A stretch of DNA of 40,481 nucleotides from an uncultured Christensenellaceae bacterium. GTDB lineage: Bacteria > Bacillota > Clostridia > Christensenellales > UBA3700. The notes under the pieces are model-generated. The model saw only the letters and a program-made list of their open reading frames with translations. It was not told the origin of the DNA and did not search any database. Position 1 is the stretch's first letter. Each line of letters starts with the position of its first letter. The position numbers and the translations under genes were made by a program. Shown here one piece after another: positions 1 through 6,846 of the stretch. The stretch is taken from positions 1 to 40,481 of the forward strand of contig CALWKR010000039.1 in assembly GCA_944381315.1 (NCBI GenBank). The letters are read 5' to 3'.

Positions 1-1367
1 GCGTGACAAGCATTGGCGACTCTGCATTCTCTGGTTGCAGCAGCTTGGCAAGCATAACTATCCCCGACAATGTGACAAGCATTGGCAGCTATGCATTCTC
101 CGGTTGCAGCAGCTTGACAAGCATAACTATCCCCGACAGCGTGACAAGCATTGGCTACAATGCATTCTATAATTGCAGCAGCTTGACAAGCATTACTTTG
201 CCGTTTGTCGGTCAATATGCAGACGGAAGCGGTAAGACGCACTTCGGATACATCTTCGGAGCTTCTACCTATGAAAATAACAATCGCTATGTCCCGACTT
301 CTCTCAAAGAAGTCGTCATCACAGGCGGAGAAAGCATTGGCGAGTATGCATTCTATAATTGCAACAGCTTGACAAGCATAACATTGCCCTTTGTCGGACA
401 ATATGCAGACGGAAGCGGCGAGACGTACTTCGGATATATATTCGGAGCTTCTTCTTATACATATAACGATAACTATGTTCCGGCTTCTCTCAAAGAAGTT
501 GTCATCACAGGAGGAGATAGCATCGGCAGCTATGCATTCTATGGTTGCAGCAGCTTGACAAGCATAACCATCCCCGACAGTGTGACAAGCATTGGCGGCT
601 ATGCATTTAATGGTTGCAGCGTAATGACTATATATTGCGAAGCGGCAAGCCAGCCGAGTGAATGGGACAGTAATTGGAATCCCAACAATTGTCCTGTCGT
701 GTGGAATTGCAACAACAACGATGTCGCAGATGATGGATACATCTATTATGTTGCTGACAACGGCATTAGATATGCCCTTAATCCCAATACATTGGATGCG
801 ATTATAGCAAGACAATCACAAGCGATAAGCGGAGATATAGTTATCCCCGAATCTGTCACATACAAAGATGTTGCATACAGCGTGACAAGCATTGAAGGCT
901 ATGCATTCTCTGGTTGCAGCAGATTGACAGGCATAGTAATCTCCAATGGTGTGACAAGCATTGGCGAGTATGCATTCCATGGTTGTAGCAGATTGACAAG
1001 CATAACCATCCCCGACAGCGTGACAAGCATTGGCAGCTTTGCATTCTCTGGTTGTAACAGCTTGACAAGCATAACTATCGGGGACAGCGTGACAAGCATT
1101 GGCGGCTCTGCATTCCATGGTTGCAGCAGCTTGACAAGCATAACTATCCCCGACAGTGTGAAAAGCATTGGCTACAACGCATTCCGTGGTTGCAGTGGCT
1201 TGACAAATATAATTATCCCCGACAGCGTGACAAGCATTGGCGAGTATGTATTCGCAAATTGCAGCAGATTGACTATCTATTGCGAAGCGGCAAGCCAGCC
1301 GAGCGGATGGAATAGCTTGTGGAATAATAGCAATCGTCCTGTCGTGTGGGGGTACACGGGTCAATGA
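1..1367 (+). CDS. BspA-like leucine-rich repeat (LRR_5) surface protein, 5'-truncated
   Basis: The frame is open from the left edge, so the real start lies outside the window; the GTG at position 3 is only a repeat codon. At least 454 residues are visible. They form tandem ~23-residue LRR_5 repeats of the form 'IGxxAFxxCSSLTSITIPDSVTS', the pattern of Treponema/Bacteroides/Clostridia BspA-like proteins, which are secreted or surface-attached and often adhesive. Two non-LRR modules interrupt the repeats. A ~60-residue 'LPFVGQYADGSG...GYIFGAS...SLKEVVITGG' unit occurs twice near residues 66-170, and an 'IYCEAASQPS...W...PVVW' unit occurs at about 210-235 and again at the C-terminus. No LPXTG motif or transmembrane anchor is seen at the C-terminal end (it finishes '...WGYTGQ'). 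Base composition is visibly more AT-rich than in neighbouring genes. The exact ligand is unknown. Confidence 0.9.
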   Translation, partial: VTSIGDSAFSGCSSLASITIPDNVTSIGSYAFSGCSSLTSITIPDSVTSIGYNAFYNCSSLTSITLPFVGQYADGSGKTHFGYIFGASTYENNNRYVPTSLKEVVITGGESIGEYAFYNCNSLTSITLPFVGQYADGSGETYFGYIFGASSYTYNDNYVPASLKEVVITGGDSIGSYAFYGCSSLTSITIPDSVTSIGGYAFNGCSVMTIYCEAASQPSEWDSNWNPNNCPVVWNCNNNDVADDGYIYYVADNGIRYALNPNTLDAIIARQSQAISGDIVIPESVTYKDVAYSVTSIEGYAFSGCSRLTGIVISNGVTSIGEYAFHGCSRLTSITIPDSVTSIGSFAFSGCNSLTSITIGDSVTSIGGSAFHGCSSLTSITIPDSVKSIGYNAFRGCSGLTNIIIPDSVTSIGEYVFANCSRLTIYCEAASQPSGWNSLWNNSNRPVVWGYTGQ

Positions 1368-1443
1368 TCCAACGCTAAACGAGCAACAATATGTTCCAAC
1401 ATTGTTGCACTTGATGATAGATCTATCCTTGATCGCAAAAGCG

Positions 1444-1470
1444 GCGCGTCCTGCGGGGCGCGCTGTTTTT
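1444..1470 (+). terminator. Rho-independent terminator after the BspA-like gene
   Basis: An 8-bp GC-rich stem (1444-1451 with 1456-1463, one G-T wobble) with loop TGCG is followed by TGTTTTT. A weaker inverted repeat (GCAACAAT/ATTGTTGC, 1383-1408) lies directly after the stop codon. Placement about 75 bp past the stop fits termination of the upstream plus-strand gene. Confidence 0.75.
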
Positions 1471-1711
1471 GTTGCGAAACTCGGCGATACGGGATGAGCG
1501 TCCGTGCGCCGTTGAGAGAAAGATGAGCATGCCGTCGATGGGGCGCCGATCGGGAGGCGGTCTTGTTGAGAGAATTCGCGAAATTAAAAAGCGGCGAGCG
1601 CTCTATGGCATAGTTGAAAAATCTGTGCGGGGCAAAAGAGTTGTCATATCGCTTGACGCGAAGAAATACTTGGCAAAAACACAACAAATTGCAAAAAATC
1701 AAAATTCGGTA

Positions 1712-1740
1712 TTGACAAATGTGCAAAAGCGTTTTATAAT
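1712..1740 (+). promoter_or_regulatory. Consensus sigma-A promoter with no open reading frame behind it
   Basis: TTGACA at 1712-1717, 17-bp spacer, TATAAT at 1735-1740: a perfect match to both hexamers at ideal spacing. Transcription should start near 1747. No start codon with a ribosome site follows before the terminator at 1782-1816. Confidence 0.85.
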
Positions 1741-1746
1741 AAAAAT

Positions 1747-1818
1747 ATCCAAAGTCGCGAGAATCGGCGACATTATCTTCAAACCGCCGCAGTTTTTTCT
1801 TTTTGCGGCGGTTTTTCT
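1747..1818 (+). ncRNA. Candidate small RNA (about 72 nt), unrecognised
   Basis: The predicted transcript between the consensus promoter (1712-1740) and a strong terminator carries no ATG. It holds a first hairpin GTCGC/GCGAC (1754-1758 with 1767-1771) and ends in the terminator hairpin (1782-1791 with 1804-1813). It lies between the end of the BspA-like gene, which has its own terminator at 1444-1470, and the convergent 3' end of ispE. I do not recognise a known family: too short for 6S, tmRNA or RNase P RNA. It could instead be a decayed gene's promoter plus terminator. Ends are inferred, not observed. Confidence 0.5.
1782..1816 (+). terminator. Rho-independent terminator
   Basis: A 10-bp stem AACCGCCGCA/TGCGGCGGTT (1782-1791, 1804-1813) encloses a T-rich 12-nt loop and ends in TTTTTCTT. 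It is well placed to terminate the candidate small RNA on the plus strand. The minus-strand version lacks a comparable U tract, so it is less clearly the ispE terminator. Confidence 0.8.
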
Positions 1819-1852
1819 TGTCAATTTTTGGGCAAAACGATCGGCGCGGCGA

Positions 1853-2671
1853 TCACAAGTAGCGTATCGCCTCGTCTTGCGTGGCGACGACTTGCGCAAA
1901 CGCGCAATGCGCGAAGTCGCGGCGCAAGATCTCCTTCGCCTCGCGCTCGTCGTCGACGATCGAGCACACGGCGCTGCCGCTGCCAGTCATCACCGCCTCG
2001 CCGAACGCGCGGCGCATCCGCTCTTTGAGCACGGCGATGCTCGGGCACAGCGAGATCGCAGGGAGCTCCAAGACATTGTAGCGCGCGGCGCTGCCTGCCA
2101 GCACGGCGTCTATCCCGACGCCGCGCTCGCCTATCGCGTCAAAGCGGCGATACACTTGCGCGGTACTCGCTCCGACGGCGTCGCGGACGATCGCCAAGGT
2201 CAGCTTGCGCTCTGTCAAGCCGTGCACGACTTCGCCCCTGCCGCCTATGCGGCACAAGCCGCCGCGCATCATATAGACGACGTCGCTGCCGACGGTCATT
2301 GCGGCGGCGCGCGCCTGCTCAGCCGTCACTATCCCTGCGTCGACGGCATAGCGCAGGACAGCCGCCGCGTCGGCGGATGAGCCGCCCATCCCGGCGCTGA
2401 TCGGAATGCCCTTGGCGATCTCGACATGAAGCGCGACGCCGCTCGCCTCCGCGATCTTGATCGCAGCTTTGTGGGCAGTGTTTTCCGCTCCGCACTCGGC
2501 GCCGCCCATGACGACTCGGACGCTCTTTGCGCGCGAAACGGTGAGCGTATCCGCTACGCCCACCGTGCAGTTGATCATATCCAACAGGTGATAGCCGTCG
2601 CCGTCCGTGCCCGTTATGTCGAGCGCGAGATTGAGCTTGGCATAGACTTTGAGTTTCGTCGCTTGTTCCAC
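1853..2671 (-). CDS. ispE: 4-(cytidine 5'-diphospho)-2-C-methyl-D-erythritol kinase
   Basis: A cytosolic GHMP kinase that phosphorylates CDP-methylerythritol in the MEP route to isoprenoid precursors. The 272-residue product has family-typical length. Visible are the N-terminal 'YAKLNLALDI' substrate motif (residues 10-19), the glycine-rich ATP loop 'PISAGMGGSSADAAA' near residue 90, and the C-terminal 'MTGSGSAVCSI' GHMP motif. The usual GADVPF segment reads 'GSDVVYMM', keeping the Asp. The start is a GTG at 2671, 12 bp after the stop of the upstream gene, with no clear Shine-Dalgarno site, so expression may be translationally coupled. The upstream ATG in the gap is out of frame. Confidence 0.95.
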   Translation of the reverse strand: MEQATKLKVYAKLNLALDITGTDGDGYHLLDMINCTVGVADTLTVSRAKSVRVVMGGAECGAENTAHKAAIKIAEASGVALHVEIAKGIPISAGMGGSSADAAAVLRYAVDAGIVTAEQARAAAMTVGSDVVYMMRGGLCRIGGRGEVVHGLTERKLTLAIVRDAVGASTAQVYRRFDAIGERGVGIDAVLAGSAARYNVLELPAISLCPSIAVLKERMRRAFGEAVMTGSGSAVCSIVDDEREAKEILRRDFAHCAFAQVVATQDEAIRYL

Positions 2672-2683
2672 GACTGCATTATA

Positions 2684-4165
2684 TCACACTGCAAGCATTC
2701 TGTAAACCACGATCTTTTCGCCGCCCTCGGCAGGGAAACTCACGGAGGGATTGCCCTCCTCTACTTCGGCTTGCGTGACTTTGAGCCGCTTGGCTACATC
2801 CCACGACGTCTCGCCCTTGCGAGCGCCGACCACGACGATCGCCTCGCCGCTGTCGGACAGCTTTTCGCCGACAGTCAGCTCGGTCACGACCGGCAGCTTT
2901 TGCGTGCGGACGACATCGGAAGCAAACGCGAGCGTGGCGCCGACTTCGATCTCTCTGCCCCTCTTGATCTTGGCAAATATATCGCAGCATCCGACGCACG
3001 CAAGCACGGAGTCGCCCTCACGGACTGCCCTTGCCTCGTGCGTCAGAGCATACGGGAGCTCGACTTTGAGCGAAGATTTTGCGCCGTCCTCGCCTTCATA
3101 GACGACGCATGCGGTCAGCGAGCCTTCGGTGACGATCGCACCGTCGGCAGCGGCCGCGCTAACGAGTTCGTTCTCTGCGACTTCACAGCACAAAACGCGC
3201 GCCGCGTCCTGCTCGCCCTCGGCGATGTCAACGCTGCCGACTATCCTCTCGCGATGCGCGGTCGCATCGGCAATTGCGTCGAAAGACAAACACGGGCTCG
3301 AAAATTCCAAATCATAGCAAGGCGCATAGACGTCGGTCACGACTTGCTCGCTCTCGCTCACAAAGACGAAGCCCGTCAGCGACGCAGTCACGTCAAGCGC
3401 CAAGACGTTGTCCCCGTCCTTGCCTCCGACGGTCAGCGACTGCGCGCCTATCGTGGCAGTCACGAGAGCGCTTGCACCCTCCGGCGCCTGCACCGTTTCG
3501 GAGAACGGGATCGAGAAGGACTTTTGAGACACCTCGCCCTCGGCGTAATATGTGACGTGGGCGCAAATCTCGCCGTCTATCGTCAAGCCCTGCTCGCTCG
3601 CGGACTGCTTGCACACCACCGCGGATGCGGAATAGCACAAGATCTTGTCGACGCTGACGCCCGTCGAGTAGCGGTCGGAGACTGCGATCTCTCTGTCTAT
3701 CTCCGCAAAAAGGCGAGTCAGCTCCACGTCGCAGCGCTTGGCGCATACGCCGTCCTCGGCGATGAATACGTCGACCGAGACGGGATTGACGGCGATCGGC
3801 GACAGCGATACGACGGTCCTGATCGCGACGCTCTGTCCGCGCAGCTCCGTCTCCGTGTCCGCGATCGCTGCGCGCACGATGACTTTCGTATTTTCGCCGA
3901 CGGAATCGTCGGCAAGCAACTTGGAGAACTCGGTCACATAGTCCGCCGACTCCGCCCCGTCTTCGACTTGATAGACGATCTTGACGCCGACTTTGCCCGA
4001 TACGGCGATCTGTTTGGAGCCGACGACGGCGCGCACGTCGTAGACGTCGCAGCGCACGCACAGCAACTTCTGCACTTCTTTTTCGGCATTGACGTTGCAC
4101 TCCAACACGAACTGCCCCGATTCGAGATCACGAATGCGGTCGAATTGTATCTGTTTGGTTTCCAT
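2684..4165 (-). CDS. DUF3794 (SPOCS) repeat protein with C-terminal LysM domain
   Basis: This 493-residue protein resembles the clostridial family that combines several DUF3794/SPOCS beta-rich repeats with one C-terminal LysM. The SPOCS domain is found in spore coat and spore-envelope proteins, and LysM binds peptidoglycan. Seen here: repeated 'V.GKV.VKIVYQVEDG...' and 'V.Y..EGE.SQKSFSIPF' blocks along residues 1-430, then 'ARKGETSWDVAKRLKV...EGNPSV...GEKIVVYR' (about 445-490), which is LysM. There is no signal peptide, as expected for a mother-cell coat-type protein. The ATG is preceded by AGGATAGG. A mother-cell sigma-E-like promoter may lie upstream (4196-4223). The exact spore role is an inference from the family. 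Confidence 0.8.
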   Translation of the reverse strand: METKQIQFDRIRDLESGQFVLECNVNAEKEVQKLLCVRCDVYDVRAVVGSKQIAVSGKVGVKIVYQVEDGAESADYVTEFSKLLADDSVGENTKVIVRAAIADTETELRGQSVAIRTVVSLSPIAVNPVSVDVFIAEDGVCAKRCDVELTRLFAEIDREIAVSDRYSTGVSVDKILCYSASAVVCKQSASEQGLTIDGEICAHVTYYAEGEVSQKSFSIPFSETVQAPEGASALVTATIGAQSLTVGGKDGDNVLALDVTASLTGFVFVSESEQVVTDVYAPCYDLEFSSPCLSFDAIADATAHRERIVGSVDIAEGEQDAARVLCCEVAENELVSAAAADGAIVTEGSLTACVVYEGEDGAKSSLKVELPYALTHEARAVREGDSVLACVGCCDIFAKIKRGREIEVGATLAFASDVVRTQKLPVVTELTVGEKLSDSGEAIVVVGARKGETSWDVAKRLKVTQAEVEEGNPSVSFPAEGGEKIVVYRMLAV

Positions 4166-4195
4166 AGACCTATCCTCGCAAGTTTTCTACCACCA

Positions 4196-4223
4196 AATAT
4201 ATGCGCCGATCGCGTCGATATTC
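4196..4223 (-). promoter_or_regulatory. Possible sporulation sigma-E-like promoter for the DUF3794 gene
   Basis: Reading the minus strand, GAATATC (4223-4217) is followed, about 14 bp after its AATAT core and C, by CATATATT (4203-4196). This resembles the mother-cell sigma-E pattern (ATA-type -35, CATACAAT-type -10, short spacer). No sigma-A -35 box sits at the right distance. Confidence 0.35.
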
Positions 4224-4248
4224 ATCGCAACGGCGCACAATTTGGCAC

Positions 4249-4269
4249 AAAAAAGCGCCGAGCAGGCGC
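4249..4269 (-). terminator. Rho-independent terminator on the minus strand
   Basis: Minus-strand GCGCC-TGCTC-GGCGC followed by TTTTTT. It lies upstream of the DUF3794 gene and downstream of nothing annotated, so it implies a short minus-strand transcript starting between it and position 4505. Confidence 0.6.
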
Positions 4270-4317
4270 CATTGTATTCTCGCAAGCATGCGTGCGGACA
4301 AGGCCGCGTGCGCGAAA

Positions 4318-4494
4318 CTATCCGCGCGGCGCGTTGAAACAGATCGTGTTGCCGTTGAACGAGATCATGCGCATCGTCAAGAACGCCCTTTGCTTTTGTT
4401 CGGCGAAACGCTCGAACGCGAAGCTCAATGGCTCGCCGATGTTGACATCGGTCGCCTTTTTTGATAAAGTAATTATAGATCCAATTTTGTGGAG
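4318..4494 (-). CDS. Possible tiny gene or gene remnant, start unclear
   Basis: Between an in-frame TAA (4495-4497) and a TAG (4318-4320), the minus strand is open for 59 codons with the C-ending codon bias of real genes here. It ends '...MISFNGNTICFNAPRG'. No ATG or GTG starts the frame; the only ordinary start is TTG at 4428, giving 36 residues. A terminator lies ~50 bp beyond its stop and a TATAAT box (4477-4472) lies inside its 5' part. It may be a small protein with an unusual start, or the tail of a decayed gene. I recognise no family. Confidence 0.3.
   Translation of the reverse strand, partial: LHKIGSIITLSKKATDVNIGEPLSFAFERFAEQKQRAFLTMRMISFNGNTICFNAPRG
4442..4470 (+). promoter_or_regulatory. 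Sigma-A promoter with overlapping inverted repeat
   Basis: TTGACA (4442-4447), 17-bp spacer, TAAAGT (4465-4470), serving the gene at 4505. The -35 box is embedded in an inverted repeat CGATGT-TG-ACATCG (4437-4450), a plausible operator. A divergent TATAAT (4477-4472) lies on the other strand. Confidence 0.6.
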
Positions 4495-4504
4495 TTACCT
4501 GTTT

Positions 4505-5137
4505 ATGAAAATCGGTTTGTCGGTCCTTACCCCAAAAATGACAGACGTCTTGAAAGACGCGATCGCCCAAGTCGACGGCACCGTCGTCGTCGAAAAATTC
4601 GACCGCAAGGACAATGCCGCCGAAGCGGCATTCGACATCGCGATCGGCGAGATCGCCTCGCCTGCCGAGATGACTCGATTCGTCGCAGATCCGATCCTCG
4701 ATCGTCCGTCTTCATACATCGCCGTCGACAGCGGCGCCACGGTCAAACTGCTGTCGGTCTCCGCCAACCAAAACGGCTTCGCCTTCCTTGAACTGCTGCT
4801 CCTCGGAGAGGACATCCCCCTCTATATGTCGATCGACGAAGTCAACGAAGAACATTGCGTCTGCGGAGTCCGCATGCGCAGACTCGGCAAGGCGGACGGC
4901 GCGCTGTACTTCGGCGTCATGGCGGGCACGGAACTGACGCTGTTCCGCCGCGCCTACAACGCACCCGACGGCGCTCTCGCGCTCGTCTCGGTCGCTGGCA
5001 AACGCAGCGTCGCGCAAGTCTTTTTCCGCAAAAACGAGATCGTCATCGACGACGTAGCTTACTCTTTTGAACAATGCGAAGATCTCCCCGTCCTCATCCT
5101 CGGGGTGTTTGACCGCACCTATCGCAACGTCATCTGA
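4505..5137 (+). CDS. Hypothetical protein, 210 aa
   Basis: Not recognised. The ATG at 4505 has GGAG about ten bases upstream and its own promoter (4442-4470), and a clean terminator follows, so it appears monocistronic. The product starts 'MKIGLSVLTPKMTDVLKDAI', has no signal peptide or membrane segment, and is acidic with a mixed alpha/beta look. The middle contains 'SSYIAVDSGATVKLLSV' and 'EEHCVCGVRMRRLGKADGALYFGVMAGTELTLFRRAY'. Codon use is like that of the neighbouring genes, which supports a real gene. The frame stays open far upstream of the ATG only because it runs antisense to the DUF3794 gene. Confidence 0.8.
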   Translation: MKIGLSVLTPKMTDVLKDAIAQVDGTVVVEKFDRKDNAAEAAFDIAIGEIASPAEMTRFVADPILDRPSSYIAVDSGATVKLLSVSANQNGFAFLELLLLGEDIPLYMSIDEVNEEHCVCGVRMRRLGKADGALYFGVMAGTELTLFRRAYNAPDGALALVSVAGKRSVAQVFFRKNEIVIDDVAYSFEQCEDLPVLILGVFDRTYRNVI

Positions 5138-5145
5138 ATCGCTCC

Positions 5146-5170
5146 GCCGCCTGAGGGCGGCATTTCTTTT
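5146..5170 (+). terminator. Rho-independent terminator
   Basis: Six-bp GCCGCC/GGCGGC stem (5146-5151, 5156-5161), loop TGAG, then ATTTCTTTT, directly after the stop at 5137. Confidence 0.8.
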
Positions 5171-5210
5171 AGATTTTTTGCGACTTTTTGCAATTTTTGC
5201 CCAAAAACAC

Positions 5211-5239
5211 TTTACTTCGCTAATGTGATAAAGTATAAT
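5211..5239 (+). promoter_or_regulatory. Sigma-A promoter of the amino-acid ABC transporter operon
   Basis: TTTACT (5211-5216), 17-bp spacer, TATAAT (5234-5239), then a short leader with AAAAGGAG before the ATG at 5273. Confidence 0.75.
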
Positions 5240-5272
5240 ATGCCTATCAACTCAAAAGGAGTGTATATCATT

Positions 5273-6154
5273 ATGAAAAAGAAAATGGTATTGGCTGTCG
5301 CGATCGTCGCCGTCATAGTCTGCATGACGATCGCTTTCACCGCCTGCAACACCGACAACAACGACGACATTTTGTTCGGCAGCGAACTGCTCAGACTGAC
5401 TGCCCAGGTCGACATCCTGCAAAATCTCGATACCGGCACAGCCGACATCGGCATCATGGATTCGGTCATGGCAGGGCACTATCTCACGCACGGCAGCTAT
5501 GTCGGCAAGATAGCGGCGCTCAACCTCTTCACCTTCCCTGCCGAAGAATACGGCATCGGAGCCAAGAAGGGCAATGACGCATTGATCGGCAAGATCAACG
5601 AGGCGCTGATCGTCCTTGCAGGCAACGGCACCTTCGCGAGCATCGCGACCGAGTACGGACTGCAAAACGAAGTCCTCGTCGATCTCGACACCGTCAACCC
5701 CAATGCCTCCGCGACGGACAACAGCTGGAACGCGATCGCCCAGTCCGGCTCGCTGGTCATCGGCTACACTGTCTTTGAGCCGATCGCCTATCCCGAAAAC
5801 GGCGAACTCACAGGCTTTGACGTAGAGCTTGCCGAGGCCGTCGTCGCCTATCTGAACGACGCTTACGGCAGCAACGTCGAGATCGAGTGGATCGAGATCG
5901 ACTGGTCGACCAAGCAAACTCAATTGGAGAACGGCACCCTCGACCTTGTCTGGAACGGTATGACTCTGACCGACGAAGTCAAGAATGGCATGTCCACCAC
6001 GGTCCCCTACCTCGCCAACAGACAGACCTTGATCATCCGCAGCGAGGACGCGGAGAAGTATGCGGATATGCGCTCCTTCTTCATCAACGCCAAAGACGCC
6101 GTCGTCGCAGTCGAGAACGGTTCCGCCGCCGACTTGCTGATGACGATAGAGTGA
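5273..6154 (+). CDS. Polar amino-acid ABC transporter substrate-binding lipoprotein, apparently circularly permuted
   Basis: A 293-residue lipoprotein: hydrophobic signal (residues 4-22), lipobox FTAC with Cys25. The domain order is reversed compared with ordinary family 3 binding proteins. Residues ~36-132 carry what is normally the C-terminal half ('LQNLDTGTADIGIMDSV', then 'EEYGIGAKKGNDALIGKINEAL...GTFASIATEYGL'). Residues ~152-293 carry what is normally the N-terminal half ('GSLVIGYTVFEPIAYPENG', 'LTGFDVELAEAV', 'GTLDLVWNGMTLT', 'VPYLANRQTLIIR', 'DAVVAVENGSAADLL'). The break falls near the hinge crossover, so both lobes look complete. It should capture amino acids outside the membrane for the next two gene products. 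The ATG at 5273 follows AAAAGGAG. An alternative origin is a tandem duplication that lost its outer halves. Confidence 0.85.
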   Translation: MKKKMVLAVAIVAVIVCMTIAFTACNTDNNDDILFGSELLRLTAQVDILQNLDTGTADIGIMDSVMAGHYLTHGSYVGKIAALNLFTFPAEEYGIGAKKGNDALIGKINEALIVLAGNGTFASIATEYGLQNEVLVDLDTVNPNASATDNSWNAIAQSGSLVIGYTVFEPIAYPENGELTGFDVELAEAVVAYLNDAYGSNVEIEWIEIDWSTKQTQLENGTLDLVWNGMTLTDEVKNGMSTTVPYLANRQTLIIRSEDAEKYADMRSFFINAKDAVVAVENGSAADLLMTIE

Positions 6155-6161
6155 TAGAGCC

Positions 6162-6845
6162 ATGTCTTTCGGAGAAGTACTGATCGAATTGTCGCGAGGC
6201 TTCGGTTACACCGTGGGGCTCTTCGCCGTCACGCTCGTGGCGGCGATCCCCCTCGGGATAATCGTAGCCCTTTGCTCCATGTCCAAGTTCAGACCCGTGA
6301 AGTGGGTGACCAAAGTCTTCATTTGGGTCGTCAGGGGTACGCCGCTGCTGCTGCAAATGATCGTCGTGTCCTTCATCCCGTCCACGGTGATGATGATCTC
6401 CAACAAGGACTTGGCAAACTTCTTCGGCGTCGGCGCGGAAGGGCTGAACTTCATCTTCGTCGCGGTCGCCTTCATCATCAACTATGCCGCGTACTTTGCG
6501 GAGATCTTCCGCGGCGGCATCGAAGGCATCCCTCGCGGACAACGCGAAGCGGCGCAGGTGCTGGGGATGAAGCGCGGACAGGCGTTCTTCTTGATCATCC
6601 TGCCGCAAGTCTGCAAGCGCATCCTCGCGCCGATCTCCAACGAAGTGATCACTCTCGTCAAGGATACTTCTCTCGCAAGGATCCTGAGCATCGCGGAGCT
6701 GTTCATGATCGCGCAGCGCATCGTCACGACAGAGGCGATCATCTGGCCGCTTTTTGCAGCCGGTGTCTATTATCTGCTGTTCAACGGTCTGCTGACGGTC
6801 CTCTTCCACGCAGCCGAAAAGAAGCTGTCCTATTACAAGGTGTGA
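6162..6845 (+). CDS. Polar amino-acid ABC transporter permease
   Basis: A 227-residue HisM/GlnP-family inner-membrane permease. The N-terminus (residues 8-40) begins with the typical 'LIELSRGFGYTVGLFAVTLVAAIPLG' segment (shown in part by its key residues), and 'VVRGTPLLLQM' is the family loop. The cytoplasmic EAA motif, 'GQREAAQVLGMKRGQAF' near residue 125, docks on the ATPase. 'ITLVKDTSLARI' is also typical. Several membrane helices are apparent. It starts 7 bp after the binding-protein stop and ends 1 bp before the ATPase start, so the three genes form one transcription unit. A single permease gene suggests a homodimer. Substrate is probably a polar amino acid such as glutamine, by family and context only. 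Confidence 0.93.
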   Translation: MSFGEVLIELSRGFGYTVGLFAVTLVAAIPLGIIVALCSMSKFRPVKWVTKVFIWVVRGTPLLLQMIVVSFIPSTVMMISNKDLANFFGVGAEGLNFIFVAVAFIINYAAYFAEIFRGGIEGIPRGQREAAQVLGMKRGQAFFLIILPQVCKRILAPISNEVITLVKDTSLARILSIAELFMIAQRIVTTEAIIWPLFAAGVYYLLFNGLLTVLFHAAEKKLSYYKV

Positions 6846-6846
6846 C

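Noticed and set aside
1..1320. Regular DNA repeats that might suggest a CRISPR array
   Set aside because: The spacing is contiguous, the frame is coding throughout and the product is a classic LRR_5 protein; no spacers and no cas genes.
816..1364. 182-codon open frame on the minus strand through the BspA-like repeats
   Set aside because: Created by the repeat periodicity; low-complexity product with no ribosome site, antisense to a clear gene.
1469..1711. Frame with a stretch resembling a phosphoribosyltransferase ('VRGKRVV')
   Set aside because: No PRPP loop follows, the frame runs through the promoter and terminator at 1712-1816, and codon use is not like that of real genes here. At best a very old remnant.
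2426..4504. Long plus-strand extension upstream of the ATG at 4505
   Set aside because: It is antisense to the DUF3794 gene. The real gene starts at 4505 with its own promoter and ribosome site.
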